Positions 1 through 11,199 of a stretch of 64,000 nt of DNA are shown here, in pieces. Location: positions 1,556,398-1,620,397 of the forward strand of contig SCFE01000046.1 in the NCBI GenBank assembly GCA_004352715.1, given 5' to 3'. Position 1 is the stretch's first letter; each line of letters starts with the position of its first letter. The notes under the pieces are model-generated. The model saw only the letters and a program-made list of their open reading frames with translations. It did not search any database and was not told the origin of the DNA. The position numbers and the translations under genes were made by a program. This stretch comes from Hofstenia miamia. Lineage: Eukaryota; Xenacoelomorpha; Acoela.

Positions 1-19
1 TCTATGTTAAATTTAGACA

Positions 20-498
20 TTGGAGACTTTACAATTATTTAAATATTTAATGGACGCTGATGAGATTAGACGCATTTCCTTACAAATTCCCTCACTCCAC
101 TTTCGATTTTGCGGTGTACATGCCTCGGATGATATTCAACCAAGTTTGGTTCAAGGCTCCTTTTTAATTGCAAATGCAAGTCCCCGCAATCACCCTGGTA
201 CATATTGGTTGTTGATTATACGAGATGACAATGGCAACATAATTTTCAAAGATTCTCTTGTTGTCCCTTAAAACATTATCCCGACATTGAACGCTATTGT
301 CACACCACCTATCCAGGATTTCGCATTTGTGAGGGTGATAGAAAAACAAGATTACAAGGAACATCTCCGATATGTGGTGCTTACTGTATATTTCATGCAT
401 TTTTATTTTTTAATAAAATACCAGAAGTGTTTGTATTTACTAATTTACCATTTATTAATGATTTTTTGTTTGATAATGGTCTTAATAAAATTACCTAA
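20..498 (+). pseudogene. Polinton adenovirus-like cysteine protease, broken
   Basis: Two overlapping frames together resemble the Polinton/adenovirus maturation protease, which trims capsid precursors. Frame 2 (20-271) holds FCGVHASD, then NHPGTYW, then KDSL, the positions where the family has the catalytic histidine (usually GTHW) and the acidic residue (usually FDS). Frame 1 (268-498) holds SPICGAYCIFHAF, matching the catalytic cysteine block (CGxYC). A frameshift at about 268 separates the blocks. The histidine position reads tyrosine (TAT), so activity would be lost even without the frameshift. Assignment is from motif order and spacing, not from a search. Next is the penton-like fragment on the same strand. 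Confidence 0.6.
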
Positions 499-592
499 AA
501 ACTTGTATTTGATAAAAACGCCTGTACAATTTAATAAAATACATAAACATTACATTACAAGTTCACTCGGATGATAACAAACGCATAGACGG

Positions 593-911
593 GTGGTAAT
601 GGTTATTGTAACATTATTATCCGAAAAATGCTGGAAGCCTGATGTATGTCGCCCAGATGGATTGAATGAATTTACAACATATTTGGACAAGCTGATATAT
701 AATGCATGTGAAGTTGCGTTAATTGATTTTGGATATCCGTCAAAATTTCTTAATCTTAAACACCAAACGTGGACTTTAAAGGATAAAGCTGGAAACATAA
801 CCCGATTGGAAATTTATTCAGGACATAAGCAAAGCTTTCGTGAACTCTATGGGTTTATAAATTACATGTTAGACCCTTATGGTATTTCATTAAAATTTAA
901 AACTTTTCGCA
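593..911 (+). pseudogene. Polinton penton-like capsid protein, N-terminal fragment
   Basis: An open frame runs into the assembly gap at 912. It includes NEFTTYLDKLIYNACEVALI and GHKQSFRELYGFINYML, both repeated almost exactly at 2679-2868 and 3037-3375. Proteins of this kind in Polintons are, as I recall, the penton-like minor capsid or a related virion protein; the downstream copy carries the HTDIIEPQYVG segment that supports this. The true start is uncertain because the upstream codons are low-complexity and continuous with the decayed intergenic sequence. The copy differs from the downstream ones at a few positions (for example KDKAGN against EDKDGN), so it is a separate copy. Confidence 0.4.
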
Positions 912-1911
912 NNNNNNNNNNNNNNNNNNNNNNNNNNNNNNNNNNNNNNNNNNNNNNNNNNNNNNNNNNNNNNNNNNNNNNNNNNNNNNNNNNNNNNNNN
1001 NNNNNNNNNNNNNNNNNNNNNNNNNNNNNNNNNNNNNNNNNNNNNNNNNNNNNNNNNNNNNNNNNNNNNNNNNNNNNNNNNNNNNNNNNNNNNNNNNNNN
1101 NNNNNNNNNNNNNNNNNNNNNNNNNNNNNNNNNNNNNNNNNNNNNNNNNNNNNNNNNNNNNNNNNNNNNNNNNNNNNNNNNNNNNNNNNNNNNNNNNNNN
1201 NNNNNNNNNNNNNNNNNNNNNNNNNNNNNNNNNNNNNNNNNNNNNNNNNNNNNNNNNNNNNNNNNNNNNNNNNNNNNNNNNNNNNNNNNNNNNNNNNNNN
1301 NNNNNNNNNNNNNNNNNNNNNNNNNNNNNNNNNNNNNNNNNNNNNNNNNNNNNNNNNNNNNNNNNNNNNNNNNNNNNNNNNNNNNNNNNNNNNNNNNNNN
1401 NNNNNNNNNNNNNNNNNNNNNNNNNNNNNNNNNNNNNNNNNNNNNNNNNNNNNNNNNNNNNNNNNNNNNNNNNNNNNNNNNNNNNNNNNNNNNNNNNNNN
1501 NNNNNNNNNNNNNNNNNNNNNNNNNNNNNNNNNNNNNNNNNNNNNNNNNNNNNNNNNNNNNNNNNNNNNNNNNNNNNNNNNNNNNNNNNNNNNNNNNNNN
1601 NNNNNNNNNNNNNNNNNNNNNNNNNNNNNNNNNNNNNNNNNNNNNNNNNNNNNNNNNNNNNNNNNNNNNNNNNNNNNNNNNNNNNNNNNNNNNNNNNNNN
1701 NNNNNNNNNNNNNNNNNNNNNNNNNNNNNNNNNNNNNNNNNNNNNNNNNNNNNNNNNNNNNNNNNNNNNNNNNNNNNNNNNNNNNNNNNNNNNNNNNNNN
1801 NNNNNNNNNNNNNNNNNNNNNNNNNNNNNNNNNNNNNNNNNNNNNNNNNNNNNNNNNNNNNNNNNNNNNNNNNNNNNNNNNNNNNNNNNNNNNNNNNNNN
1901 NNNNNNNNNNN
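912..1911. other. Assembly gap (1000 N)
   Basis: Exactly 1000 Ns. Open frames drawn across it on either strand have no support. Gap size is probably nominal. Confidence 1.
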
Positions 1912-2342
1912 TTCTTTTTTATTATGCGTGGACTAGGTTTACGTTGTTTTTTTGCACTGGAAACTATAAATTGTTTAATTCCACGCTTTGTTTTAATTGT
2001 TTTTGTTATCCTCCCTGGTTCAGAGAAGCCATTACCGGTTTGTTCACGAATCCGACGTCGTTTATTAAATTGATTCCTGACTGTGTTTTTCACTACATTG
2101 GCAATTCTTCATTTTAAAACCTTTTTCACATTTTCGCCAGAGACTATGTCGTTTAAACCCGAAATTGATTCATCCAAAATCTCATTACCAATATTGCTTA
2201 ATACATTTTTCAAGGGTGGAATCATTTTCAATGCTAGTGGTATGACAATGCGTCCGAGTGTGGTAATTACTCCAAAACCTTTTTGATGAGTTATTGCTGC
2301 AGGGTTTCTACCACTCGCTTGTTCACTATAATATCGCTCCAT
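1912..2342 (-). pseudogene. Polinton pX-like basic virion protein, interrupted by TGA
   Basis: Read on minus from the ATG at 2342, the protein starts MERYYSEQASG, has KGFGVITTLGRIVIPLALK in its middle and SGENVKKVLK, then TGA at 2111-2109, then continues in the same frame as a Lys/Arg-rich tail (NKRRRIRE, KRGIKQF, KKQRKPSPRI) until the gap. The layout YYxxQxGG, then GxG..LxR...P, then SGxNVK, then basic tail matches the small pX/adenovirus core-like protein of Polintons and adintoviruses. One in-frame stop is the only visible lesion. It shares its strand with the integrase tail 40 bp away. The end of the gene is hidden in the gap. Confidence 0.5.
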
Positions 2343-2381
2343 ACTGAATGATTTGACAATTACACATATAGGTTATTTATA

Positions 2382-2624
2382 CTATTCTATTCTTGTCCAT
2401 GTACGCTTCCTAATTACTCTAGTCAATTCCCGTTGGTAGAATTTTCCTTTAATTATTTCGCCATCAGCGTTACTACTATTTGACTTTAATTCATAAGTAA
2501 TGGGGATCGTGGGAAACACTTTTTTTAGTTTAAAAACCTCCGTTTGAAATTGTGGTGAATAGCCTTTTCGAAATGTGTAATCAGATTTTGAAATTCTTAC
2601 CAGATCACTTGAGTTTAGCTGCAT
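2382..2624 (-). pseudogene. Polinton integrase, C-terminal chromodomain-like tail
   Basis: This 80-residue frame has VRISKSDYTFRKGYSPQF, TEVFKLKKV, PITYELKS, IIKGKFYQRELTRV and ends at a natural stop. The series VRIS..F.KGY.PNW..E.F.I......TY.L.D..GE.I.G.FY..EL is the conserved C-terminal domain of Polinton retroviral-like integrases. The catalytic DDE core, which should lie upstream (higher coordinates), is absent: from about 2640 the sequence switches to penton-like coding on the opposite strand. The gene is therefore truncated by rearrangement. Residues 1-70 of this tail occur again at 2773-2982. Confidence 0.6.
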
Positions 2625-3222
2625 ACTATCACCGTCAATATGTTGCTCTTGACAGCAATCTGATGTCGCCCAGATGGATTGAATGAATTTACAACGTATT
2701 TGGACAAGCTGATATATAATGCATGTGAAGTTGCGTTAATTGATTTTGGATATCCGTCAAAATTTCTTAATCTTAAGCACCAAACGTGGACTTTAGAGGA
2801 TAAAGATGGAAACATAACCCGATTGGAAATTTATTCAGGACATAAGCAAAGCTTTCGTGAACTCCCGTGGGAAACACTTTTTTTAGTTTAAAAACCTCCG
2901 TTTGAAATTGTGGTGAATAGCCTTTTCGAAATGTGTAATCAGATTTTGAAATTCTTACCAGATCACTTGAGTTTAGCTGCATACTATCACCGTCAATATG
3001 TTGCTCTTGACAGCAATCTGATGTCGCCCAGATGGATTGAATGAATTTACAACGTATTTGGACAAGCTGATATATAATGCATGTGAAGTTGCGTTAATTG
3101 ATTTTGGATATCCGTCAAAATTTCTTAATCTTAAGCACCAAACGTGGACTTTAGAGGATAAAGATGGAAACATAACCCGATTGGAAATTTATTCAGGACA
3201 TAAGCAAAGCTTTCGTGAACTC
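2508..3222. repeat. Tandem duplication, 358-bp unit, integrase tail joined to penton-like gene
   Basis: The sequence from 2508 to about 2865 is repeated from 2866 to 3222 at a constant offset of 358 bp; I saw no mismatch in the stretches compared. Each unit contains the minus-strand integrase tail start, a junction near the motif TGATGTCGCCCAGATGG, and the plus-strand penton-like 5' part. Complete identity implies a very recent event or an assembly duplication. Confidence 0.85.
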
Positions 3223-3576
3223 TATGGGTTTATAAATTACATGTTAGACCCCTATGGTATTTCATTAAAATTTAAAACTTTTCGCAATTTATTAATGGTG
3301 AAGAATGATTCACAATATGAAATAGATTTGGCCCAAGCTGGAAATCTACTAGGCTTTTACAGAAAGATATATTGAGAAACGGTAACAACCTCCAATTATG
3401 ACTGTGATATTTTTGGCGGGAATCATCTTGTAATGATCCACACAGACATTATAGAACCTCAATATGTTGGTAGCACTCATTTGCCTGTGTTGGATAAATG
3501 TCCCCTATTGCTAACACATAAAGAAAAAATGAATACCATCCCCATCATACACCATGAAAAACAAAACGATGAATAA
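3016..3576 (+). pseudogene. Polinton penton-like capsid protein, longest copy
   Basis: The frame from 3037 reads NEFTTYLDKL, GFINYMLDPYGISLKFK, NLLMVKNDSQYEI and NLLGFYRKIY, then TGA at 3373-3375, and resumes in the same frame with NYDCDIFGGNHLVMIHTDII, EPQYVG and PVLDKC up to a TAA at 3574. The segment (V)HTDIIE.QYVGD...PVLR is characteristic of a capsid-associated Polinton protein that I take to be penton-like. The protein lacks the usual C-terminal block (an ELRD.TG.PVPF-type motif), so it is truncated as well as interrupted. The bases around the TGA also read sensibly in another frame, so a pair of small indels is possible. Confidence 0.45.
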
Positions 3577-6500
3577 CTAATTTACATTTGCAAACACCCC
3601 CTCGATATCTGTAAGTCAGCTAAGTGTTACGAGAACTTCAGGGTGTCCCAATGGGGCCAAGTCTCCCTTATATATACTACTCCCGTGAAACATACACATG
3701 CCGGATGCAAGTATCTTTTTCCTAAAAGATTATTGAACCATGAATATTTACATAATTTTAGCATATGCATTACTTCTGATAGTAATTAAACTAAACTAAG
3801 GCTTATGACAACATGAAGTGATTGCATATAAGATACCTTGAAAGACCTATCATATTTATAAACTTTGTGTATTCGAGAAACTATTGTGTCTATGACAAAA
3901 TTAGGTAGAAATATGTTGATTTGCTTTACAGAATGGTTTTGAGGCTTATCAAATATTACTAATATTAAATATTGCTGTATTGTTCATTTAAAACACCTTC
4001 TCCGAAATCTTAATTTTGTTAGGCTTCTGAAAATTTAATCCTGTTCGATTTTGAAGTGATGTACACTGTACGTACACAATATTTGTTAAGATGTAATTGT
4101 GATATTTCATTAACTTTGAGTTTAACTCTTATCACCCCACTTTAATCGTTTCGTCCACTTTTTTCAAATATTTTCATTCAAGCCTATTTATTATTCATGT
4201 GACTGAAGCAAATCTTAGCTGTTTTAATTTCTAAAAAAACATTTTTCAAATTCCCCCATAGCTATTGTTCAAATGATATTCCGCACTAAATCCCATATTA
4301 TCAATAACTGATCTAAACTATTTTGCGTTCTGTAAACGCAACAACAAACTATCATGAAGCCGTACACCAAAGTCAGAGATAACACTGCCTAGCTGCCAGC
4401 GAATTCGCGCAAAAGTGCAGCCTAACGAATCTACAATGGGCCGCAGGTTTAGAACATAATGTAGGATCGGTACTGGTTGTTGCATCGGCATTAAAATAAC
4501 CTACCAATATATAACAATTATTTGCAAAATTACACAAAATTTGCAATTTTCAGAAATAGTATTGTTATAGTACAAAAAGATAGTAAAAAGAACCTATTCA
4601 TTTATTGGTATATAAACTAATTATGAAAATAGTAACAAAATAAAATTATTTATTGATAAAATAGACCGGTTCGGTTTAGAAAACTTGTTTAAATAATAAG
4701 TGTTAAAATTAAGCTGTAATCACAAGTCTGTTTAATATTTATAAAATCATTTATAAATAGGGTTTAAATAGTTTTACATAGCACTTTTACGTATTAGGAA
4801 TTTCATTTGCTTAGCACTCAGGGAATTCAGCCAGAATTGATGCAAAAGTTTTCCCTTTATCAAGATTTCTAATCAGTAAATTCTATAAGGAAAAGTCCTA
4901 TGCATCAATGTTGGCCGAAATTTGTTTGATACTGCAGCCTGATAAAAAAAGATTTGAAAGTGCATTTTGATTTTCAAATTTTAAAATCACTCAGTTACAA
5001 ATTATGTTCCTTGAGTATCAAAATAAGTTTTTTTCTTTGCTTATAATTCTATTGAAATGAATTTTGAAATTCCTTAAACTGAGTATTTTTAATACCAAGT
5101 GGTAACTCATTCCACAATTCTACATAATAATTGATAAACCACTTGGATTTTTCTAATTATGTAGCTTTGCCGAATAAATTTTGAAAAATATTTGTAGACA
5201 TTATTTTTAAAGATCTATGGAAAAATGATGATTCAGCGTTGCCTTTTGCAAATTAAAGCAGTTTCCTTAGAAGCTGCTAAGTTTTAGAATGATCTACAAC
5301 AAAGTTGATTTAACTATAGAAAATAAAGGTGTACGCCAATATTTTTCATTAATAGGTGCTCTAACCAAAAGAAATTGTCAAAATTCACAGCATTGGTTGA
5401 CAAGCTGTGTAGCGAAATTCTTTAAACAGGAATTTACATTTTGTTCTTCCAGAAAATCGATAACTCCACAAAGCGAATTATTGGTATAAACGCATAGCAC
5501 ATTTAACATATTGGTTAAAAATTTTAGTGATTTTGAGATATGTGAGAGATCACATGTTAGGCAAAATTACTTATGCCAGTACTGGTGATATTTCATACAA
5601 TCATTTTTCTTATTGGAAATTTTGAAGTTGAAAATTCTCAGAACACAGGATAAAACATGAGCAAGGCTCCCAATAGCACTGCTGTTAACAGCTGCAAGCT
5701 GTTACAACCAACAGCAAACAAGTGCTGTTTAAAACAGCAAATAAAATTCACACATATTGGCGTATTATGTGTTCGTTTACACTATCAATGCTTTTCAATC
5801 CCTTCAACAACATTACAAAGCCTGTCAGATTTCAGACCAGTGTTGCAATCATTTATAAAGATAATTGCAGCCAAAGTAGTCAACAACCCACATCGATAGA
5901 AGGTGTTTTAAAGTAACAATTATATTTTATATTTGGAGACTCATTAATATTCATGCATTATCGACTGTCATTTCACGATTGTGTTGGTGCTGTGAGTATT
6001 TATAACTTTCAATTTCTTGATTTTTTCAACTTCTAGAAAGGATGATGAACTTTTCACTTGGTACAATTTTCAAAACATTTAAAAGCATCGGATTTTTATC
6101 ATTAAATGATTTGTATAGTGATCCAATCCGACTACTTCTTGCCATTATACTACTGCTTTTATTCATGTTTATATTTGTTTTTTCTGTTATATGTTTTGTA
6201 GATATGTTATCAATTTTTAAAATCGCCTTGAAGTTGCTGCTTAGTTTTTAATAGTTTCTTTCAAAGCACATCGCCACTCTTTTAATTGTTTAAAAACAAT
6301 GCTATTGTCTCCTATCCGTTGGCAAATTCAAAAGGGGCCATGGTGAATGTGGAATGGCCCCTCCTCATGTCTTCAAAACTGACTTTGATTTGTTAAATAA
6401 AGTTTCGGCAAAAATTAAAATAATTTCACATTATCAAGATTGTAAAAAAGCGAAACGCACGCCCCTGCTCCTGAATGATGAGAACATCAACCTTATTTTT

Positions 6501-7385
6501 TAGTAAAATTACGTGTCAATAAATTGAGAAGCATGTCTTCTGAAGAAATATATCGCATTACAGCATTCTAGTTGAACTTTTATGATAAATTAAGACATTT
6601 TTGTATGACTTTTATTATAGTTGGCATGCCTAAAACAAAGGTGTTTTAAACTGTTTTTTGCAATAGTTTTTTAAATGATCTTTTCCAAATTAAATATGGA
6701 ACGATTAGAAAATTTTCTTTGACATTTGTCTATTCGTACTTTCATACCCTACTTTCAAGCGAAAAAGAAATAAAACTTGTGCTTTATATAGTACAAAAAA
6801 TAAATGTTTATAATTTTATCATAATTCAATGTTTCCTACGGTACTATGTGTTTTCAGTAAAATTCTAGAGCCTTGAGGTGGTTCTGTCTAAGAGCAAAAA
6901 ACTGTTTTAAACATCTAAAACGTTTTATGTTAAAAAATACACTCCCACAATTAAAAAAATTCACAATATATTAGCATACTGCATTAGTAATATCTTAGAA
7001 TATTGCTCTTAAAATAAGTATTTGAAAGAGTATTTTGTTATTAATGCATAAAAATAAATGATAATCGCGCAACCAATTGGTTGGCTGAAGTGATCAATTT
7101 TAAAAAAAGCAAAGTAAATTCTTAATACAATGCACATGCGACACACACGTGTTTATATGGATAAATATGGGATCAATTAAAGTTAGGCACTTCAGTAGCT
7201 TTCATTAAACAAAATTTAACGCAACTCCTAAAACTAGTTGTTGCAAATGTTATGATGAATACCTAACATTCACAAAGCAATTTGAAATAAAATAAATTTA
7301 AAATGTATACTATGAAATGCAACAATCACAAATAGAACTGAAGTGTGTTCAAACATTAAACAAAATTATTTTTGAAATACAAAAT
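3577..7385. other. Intergenic, AT-rich; no gene recognised
   Basis: No recognisable coding sequence, RNA gene or TE termini. Open frames are short and low-complexity. At 5670-5745 there is a local cluster of GCTGTT/AACAGC words that can form several small hairpins. Confidence 0.6.
6042..6251 (+). other. Small ORF with one hydrophobic segment, unproven
   Basis: A 69-codon frame starts ATGATG and contains one strongly hydrophobic stretch (LLLAIILLLLFMFIFVFSVI, about residues 29-48). It is directly preceded by a pyrimidine-rich stretch ending TTCTAG, with a GTGAGT about 45 bp upstream, which could be a very small intron. No homology recognised. AT-rich sequence produces such frames by chance, so I do not call it a gene. 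Confidence 0.15.
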
Positions 7386-9143
7386 TTAAAAATGAATTTT
7401 AAAAATCTTCCTCGATCTACTGTAGTTACTAATGCACATTGAAAAAAGAGAGAATTTGGTGATAGAACGTAAACATCTAAGTTCGTCATTATCATCAACA
7501 CAACGGACTCTTTTAATGAGTGTTCCATATTTGACGTCGAAAATTTCTAAGAAACCCTTATTGATGACAGTGACAAGAATATTTTTAGTAAGAAACGCAA
7601 CTCCTCGATATGAATGATCACTGCATAGAAATGTGTGCAAACACGTTTGGTTAGAAAAAGAGAATATAAAAACCTTTTTCAAAGACCATCCGCTAAATGC
7701 AATGTAGTCTAAATTACTGCTTACACTCATAAAGTTTGCAGTTTTCGGAAGTTCAATCATTGATCGTTTCAGATCACGTGTAATAAGACTGTATTTGTAG
7801 ACTGTATTATCTCGCGAGTACAAGAACAAAAACTTATTACAAGGACTTGAACTAACAATACATAAGTCATCGATATTGCAAAATGGAATCTCCACTTTTC
7901 TGAAAGTCTTTAAATCACGAGAGATAGATATCAAACTCTTAGACATGCTACCTTTTTTATTGCACAGAACTATAATATCGCCAAATGGCCCAAAGGCCAT
8001 AACATTTCTTACTGGAAAATCGAAATTTTCAAGTTTAATTTCGCTCAAGTCATTTTCTGATGTCAGTTTCAACAACGAAAACGTACCGTTTGTCGATTCT
8101 ATTGTAAACAGATCACCATGAACAGTATCAGCTAAAATATCATATAAGTTTTGGGTAGATTCATGAACTATATGCGATTTGAAAGTACCATTAATCGTTT
8201 TGAAATGCTGTTCATCGTTCAAACAAACTTCTTCGTGGAGTTCCATTACATTGAATTTAAAACTTTCGAAGAGTGCACTTATGGAATGCTCAGCGCCGCC
8301 ATAGTCAAAATCCCTAAACAAAAAAGAACATGGTTCAACCTTTAATACGCTTAGTTCAAAAAGGCATTCCTTATTTACAAACTCGTTAAACTTTGTAAAT
8401 TCGTTAAAAATCTCGGATCTTCGTTTATTCTTAAAAAACATGGGGGTGTATTGCTTTATAGTTTTAAAATTATTCCGAAAATCTATCAACTGTGACATTT
8501 CCTTGTCAATATTTTTGAGCATCTCATTTCTCCTTTTCAACACTGAACAATATTGCTTTTTAAAACAACCCTCGATAATTTTCATTAGGGAATCATGGGT
8601 TTTTTCCAATGATAAATTGAGTTCAGTAAATGCATTTTCTATTTCTAATTTGCTGTTTTCAAAACGTTCAATTAACAAATCGACATCAATTATGTCATCA
8701 CATTTATCAGAAAAATCAGACATTTTCTCAACACATATTTGCGTCAAGTCTTTAGTTGTACTAATATATTGATGATCTTTATGATCTTCAGTAGCGCAAG
8801 ATAAACAGATTAGTGTGTTGCAACATGTCTGACTGCAGAAAAGATCTAATTTGTTCCCATGTACAGTGCAAAGTGGATAAACTTCTTCTGTGTATTGAGG
8901 ATCTTTAATCTTATTAACGTACTCAATGAATTCTTGAGTTTTGAAATCTTTTTTACATGAGTCAAAAGATGCAACATGATCACAAAGTGGGCAGTTAATT
9001 TCACTCTGTTGCTTACTTTCGTGAAATTCAGTTAGACACTGCTTACAGTATGAGTGTTGACAAGGAAGAGCATAGGGATCAGTCAACTGTTCAAGACATA
9101 TTGCACATGTTAAGCAATCAGCATCATCGTCTGTTGACGCCAT
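7386..9143 (-). CDS. TRIM/RBCC-type RING finger protein, intact single exon
   Basis: An uninterrupted 585-residue frame. Residues 13-54 form a C3HC4 RING (Cys13, Cys16, Cys28, His30, Cys33, Cys36, Cys51, Cys54), the E2-binding module of RING ubiquitin ligases. Residues 92-124 form a B-box type 2 (Cys92, His95, Cys103, then Cys113, Cys116, His121, His124). Residues about 130-250 are charged and helical, as expected for the RBCC coiled coil. Residues 330-585 have no B30.2 signature I recognise; recurrent beta-like segments suggest a propeller, but this is a guess. The ATG lies right after a splice-acceptor-like TTTTCTGTTTAG, so the 5' UTR may be spliced or trans-spliced. Likely a cytoplasmic E3 ligase; substrate unknown. 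No stop or frameshift, unlike nearly everything else here. Confidence 0.85.
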   Translation of the reverse strand: MASTDDDADCLTCAICLEQLTDPYALPCQHSYCKQCLTEFHESKQQSEINCPLCDHVASFDSCKKDFKTQEFIEYVNKIKDPQYTEEVYPLCTVHGNKLDLFCSQTCCNTLICLSCATEDHKDHQYISTTKDLTQICVEKMSDFSDKCDDIIDVDLLIERFENSKLEIENAFTELNLSLEKTHDSLMKIIEGCFKKQYCSVLKRRNEMLKNIDKEMSQLIDFRNNFKTIKQYTPMFFKNKRRSEIFNEFTKFNEFVNKECLFELSVLKVEPCSFLFRDFDYGGAEHSISALFESFKFNVMELHEEVCLNDEQHFKTINGTFKSHIVHESTQNLYDILADTVHGDLFTIESTNGTFSLLKLTSENDLSEIKLENFDFPVRNVMAFGPFGDIIVLCNKKGSMSKSLISISRDLKTFRKVEIPFCNIDDLCIVSSSPCNKFLFLYSRDNTVYKYSLITRDLKRSMIELPKTANFMSVSSNLDYIAFSGWSLKKVFIFSFSNQTCLHTFLCSDHSYRGVAFLTKNILVTVINKGFLEIFDVKYGTLIKRVRCVDDNDELRCLRSITKFSLFSMCISNYSRSRKIFKIHF

Positions 9144-9160
9144 CTAAACAGAAAATAATT
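9144..9160 (-). promoter_or_regulatory. Putative splice acceptor at the TRIM start codon
   Basis: On minus, a pyrimidine tract followed by TTTTCTGTTTAG ends exactly at the A of the ATG. It fits a 5' UTR intron or a trans-splice site. No matching donor was identified. Confidence 0.4.
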
Positions 9161-9793
9161 TTTATTTAAAAATAAAATGTATAAACGATTTTACAATTAT
9201 CTAAATCCGTCTTTAAAATTTCTATACATTTTATCTGTAACCACTGATAATCACTAAGACAAAATTCATACTTAGGTATTTACATGCACGCATTGTTTCT
9301 AACAAATAATGTTCCATGAACAACTGCGTAATCCTAGAGCTGGTAACGATTAATTCTTTGTTTATATTAAAGTTTTATGAAATTTAGGATTAATTAATAG
9401 TTAACTTTTAATTAAATTAAAACTTCTGCACTAACATTTATTGACAAAATAAGTTAAAGGGAAGAAATTGAATAGGAGTTTTTTCTTTCAAATATTGTCA
9501 GATAACCATCTTTGCCAACACAGAAGCATATTAACAGTAATTCGCTTAAACGACAAACGCGTCTTGTTAAAAATGTAACCAGAAAAACTTAATAATCGTT
9601 TAAAAGAACTGAATCTAATTAATGGTTAAACAAAAATTTATTAGTTAAAATAAATTAACAATTTATCGATTAATTATTATTTAAATTCCGCAGCACTATA
9701 TAAAACAATACAGCATAAGGATAGCCTGAACCTTCTTAAAAGTAAACGTTAAAGGAATCGACCATTACAATCATTTTCAAAAACAACTTAAAA
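9161..9793. other. Intergenic; 5' flank of TRIM gene
   Basis: AT-rich with many TTAAT words around 9350-9680. The TRIM promoter and any 5' UTR exon should lie here, but no clear core promoter element is visible. Confidence 0.4.
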
Positions 9794-10550
9794 CAGGGTG
9801 AGTCACGGGACGCGGATTTTCTAGAAAGCTCTTTGCTTTCCTTGAGTATGGACACCTTGAGTTAGGGATAGGGATTGAGGAAAGAAGTCGTTAAACCTGC
9901 TTAAGCTGCCGTTTAGTTAGTTTTTGTTTGTTTATATTTTACGGTAATTAATGTGATTTGGGAAAGAGTAATTTTTGGTCCATTCTTTCTTGAAGACGGA
10001 GAAGGGACAGCAACAGTTACTTCAGACCGGTAAATTAAAATGTTTGAAAACTGCTTCCTTGCTGTGCTTGACAGACTAGGAATCAATACAGCATCAATGT
10101 GGTTTTAACAAAATGAGGCCACCGCTCAAACAGCGACAGTGAGGGCGTTCATGATTGCATTCCTAATCATCTCAGTTCACGCTTTGGAGATCTCCCGTGA
10201 CCTCCGAGCTCACACAATATTTCCATGTGCCATTCTTATCTGTGAGGATTTTGAAAGTAAGTGCGTATGCTGAGCAGCTCAGCGCACTTGTGGAATTGAA
10301 AACTTCAAAACTTGAAAATATCCAAAAAAGGGTGAATAACTTCAGTGAAAGTGGATGCTACTTTAGAAAGCGGCTTCAAATTTGTGCTCGTGAAAATGAC
10401 CATCATTCATTAGACATAATTTTCCGCTTCTAATATTCTATTATAATAGCATAATTTAGTAAATATTTTTATGTACATTATAAAATTTTTGTTGAAATAT
10501 TTGCAGAATTTTGTTTCCTTAAAAACATCCATTTCCCGTGACTCACTCTG
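9794..10550 (+). mobile_element. Mariner-like relic, internally deleted
   Basis: Terminal inverted repeats match: left CAGGGTGAGTCACGGGA at 9794, right end (reverse complement) CAGAGTGAGTCACGGGA ending at 10550 next to TA. Inside, decayed plus-strand coding resembles the end of a mariner-type transposase: QNEATAQTATVRAF near 10110 (family QQDGAxxHTA) and about 10320-10431 a tail ending HHSLDIIFRF, like the family's C-terminal GGHLxxIxF. The N-terminal half is missing and frames shift, so the copy is dead. It lies between TRIM and DNAAF2. Confidence 0.6.
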
Positions 10551-11011
10551 TATATTATAAATGCATAAATATATGGAAAAGCTAAAAATATTAAGAAGAC
10601 AACAACGGCCTTTTTGGTAAAGATAATTTTTAGGCTAACCGCATAACTAACTTATATGGCTTCAAGAACAAAGTATGTTCACTAAATACAAGTAGGTGAA
10701 AAACTCCCTTGAACATTCCGCGGCGACTAAGCAATTATCATGTACATCATAAAAACAATAAACTATGCAATAAATGGAAAGGTAATGTAATGCTAAAACG
10801 GATCGTTAACTAATAGCAAAAATGAGATGGTACTGAGCAGAGCAAACGGTTTATTATAATTATAAATACAAAGTCTTTAGTCACCTCAAATTTTCAAGAA
10901 ATGGCAAACAATTATTATTACTGTAAAAGATATCAGATATTTTAAATTTAAGTCAGTGTAGGCCAAGCACAACATCTTCCTCCGTAACCATATGATCACC
11001 GTCCCCCTTAT
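10551..11011. other. Intergenic, nothing recognised
   Basis: AT-rich sequence with no ORF, repeat boundary or RNA gene that I can support. Confidence 0.5.
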
Positions 11012-11193
11012 CTAAAAACTTAAATTTATAACATCTTGTACTTCAAAATTCAGGAGAACATTTGATTCACTACTGACCAAATCCATGAGGCCTCTAAAAT
11101 CTTGTACTATTGTCACATCGCTATTGTCAATGAAGATTCGTTGAGTGCTCTGATGAAAACGATGAACTACAAATGTGTGATTACCTAGGGTCC
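11012..11193 (-). other. Possible downstream exon (3' end) of DNAAF2
   Basis: On minus a frame of about 60 codons reads HTFVVHRFHQSTQRIFIDN, then DFRGLMDLVSS, and ends in a stop. It is preceded by CGGACCCTAG, an acceptor-like end. The segment RIFIDN faintly resembles the RLFVNEENV part near the C-terminus of Kintoun. Phase does not join directly to the exon at 11725-12048, so another exon would have to lie between. Speculative. Confidence 0.2.
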
Positions 11194-11199
11194 GAAACA

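Larger units (their letters stand above)
1..3576. mobile_element. Polinton/Maverick remnant, rearranged
   Basis: Four protein fragments typical of Polintons lie together: an adenovirus-like cysteine protease and a penton-like capsid protein on plus, a pX-like basic protein and an integrase C-terminal tail on minus. Order and duplication are abnormal: the penton-like sequence occurs three times, two copies fused to the integrase tail in a 358-bp tandem duplication. No terminal inverted repeats are visible; the left end lies outside the window and 1000 Ns hide the middle. DNA polymerase B, packaging ATPase and major capsid are not seen. Every reading frame is broken, so this copy is dead. The Polinton call rests on several family-typical proteins together; the rearrangement could be partly assembly error. 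Confidence 0.7.

Noticed and set aside
593-2093. Long open frames on both strands through 912-1911, and likewise over the other gaps
   Set aside because: They consist mostly of N; only the flanking real sequence was used.
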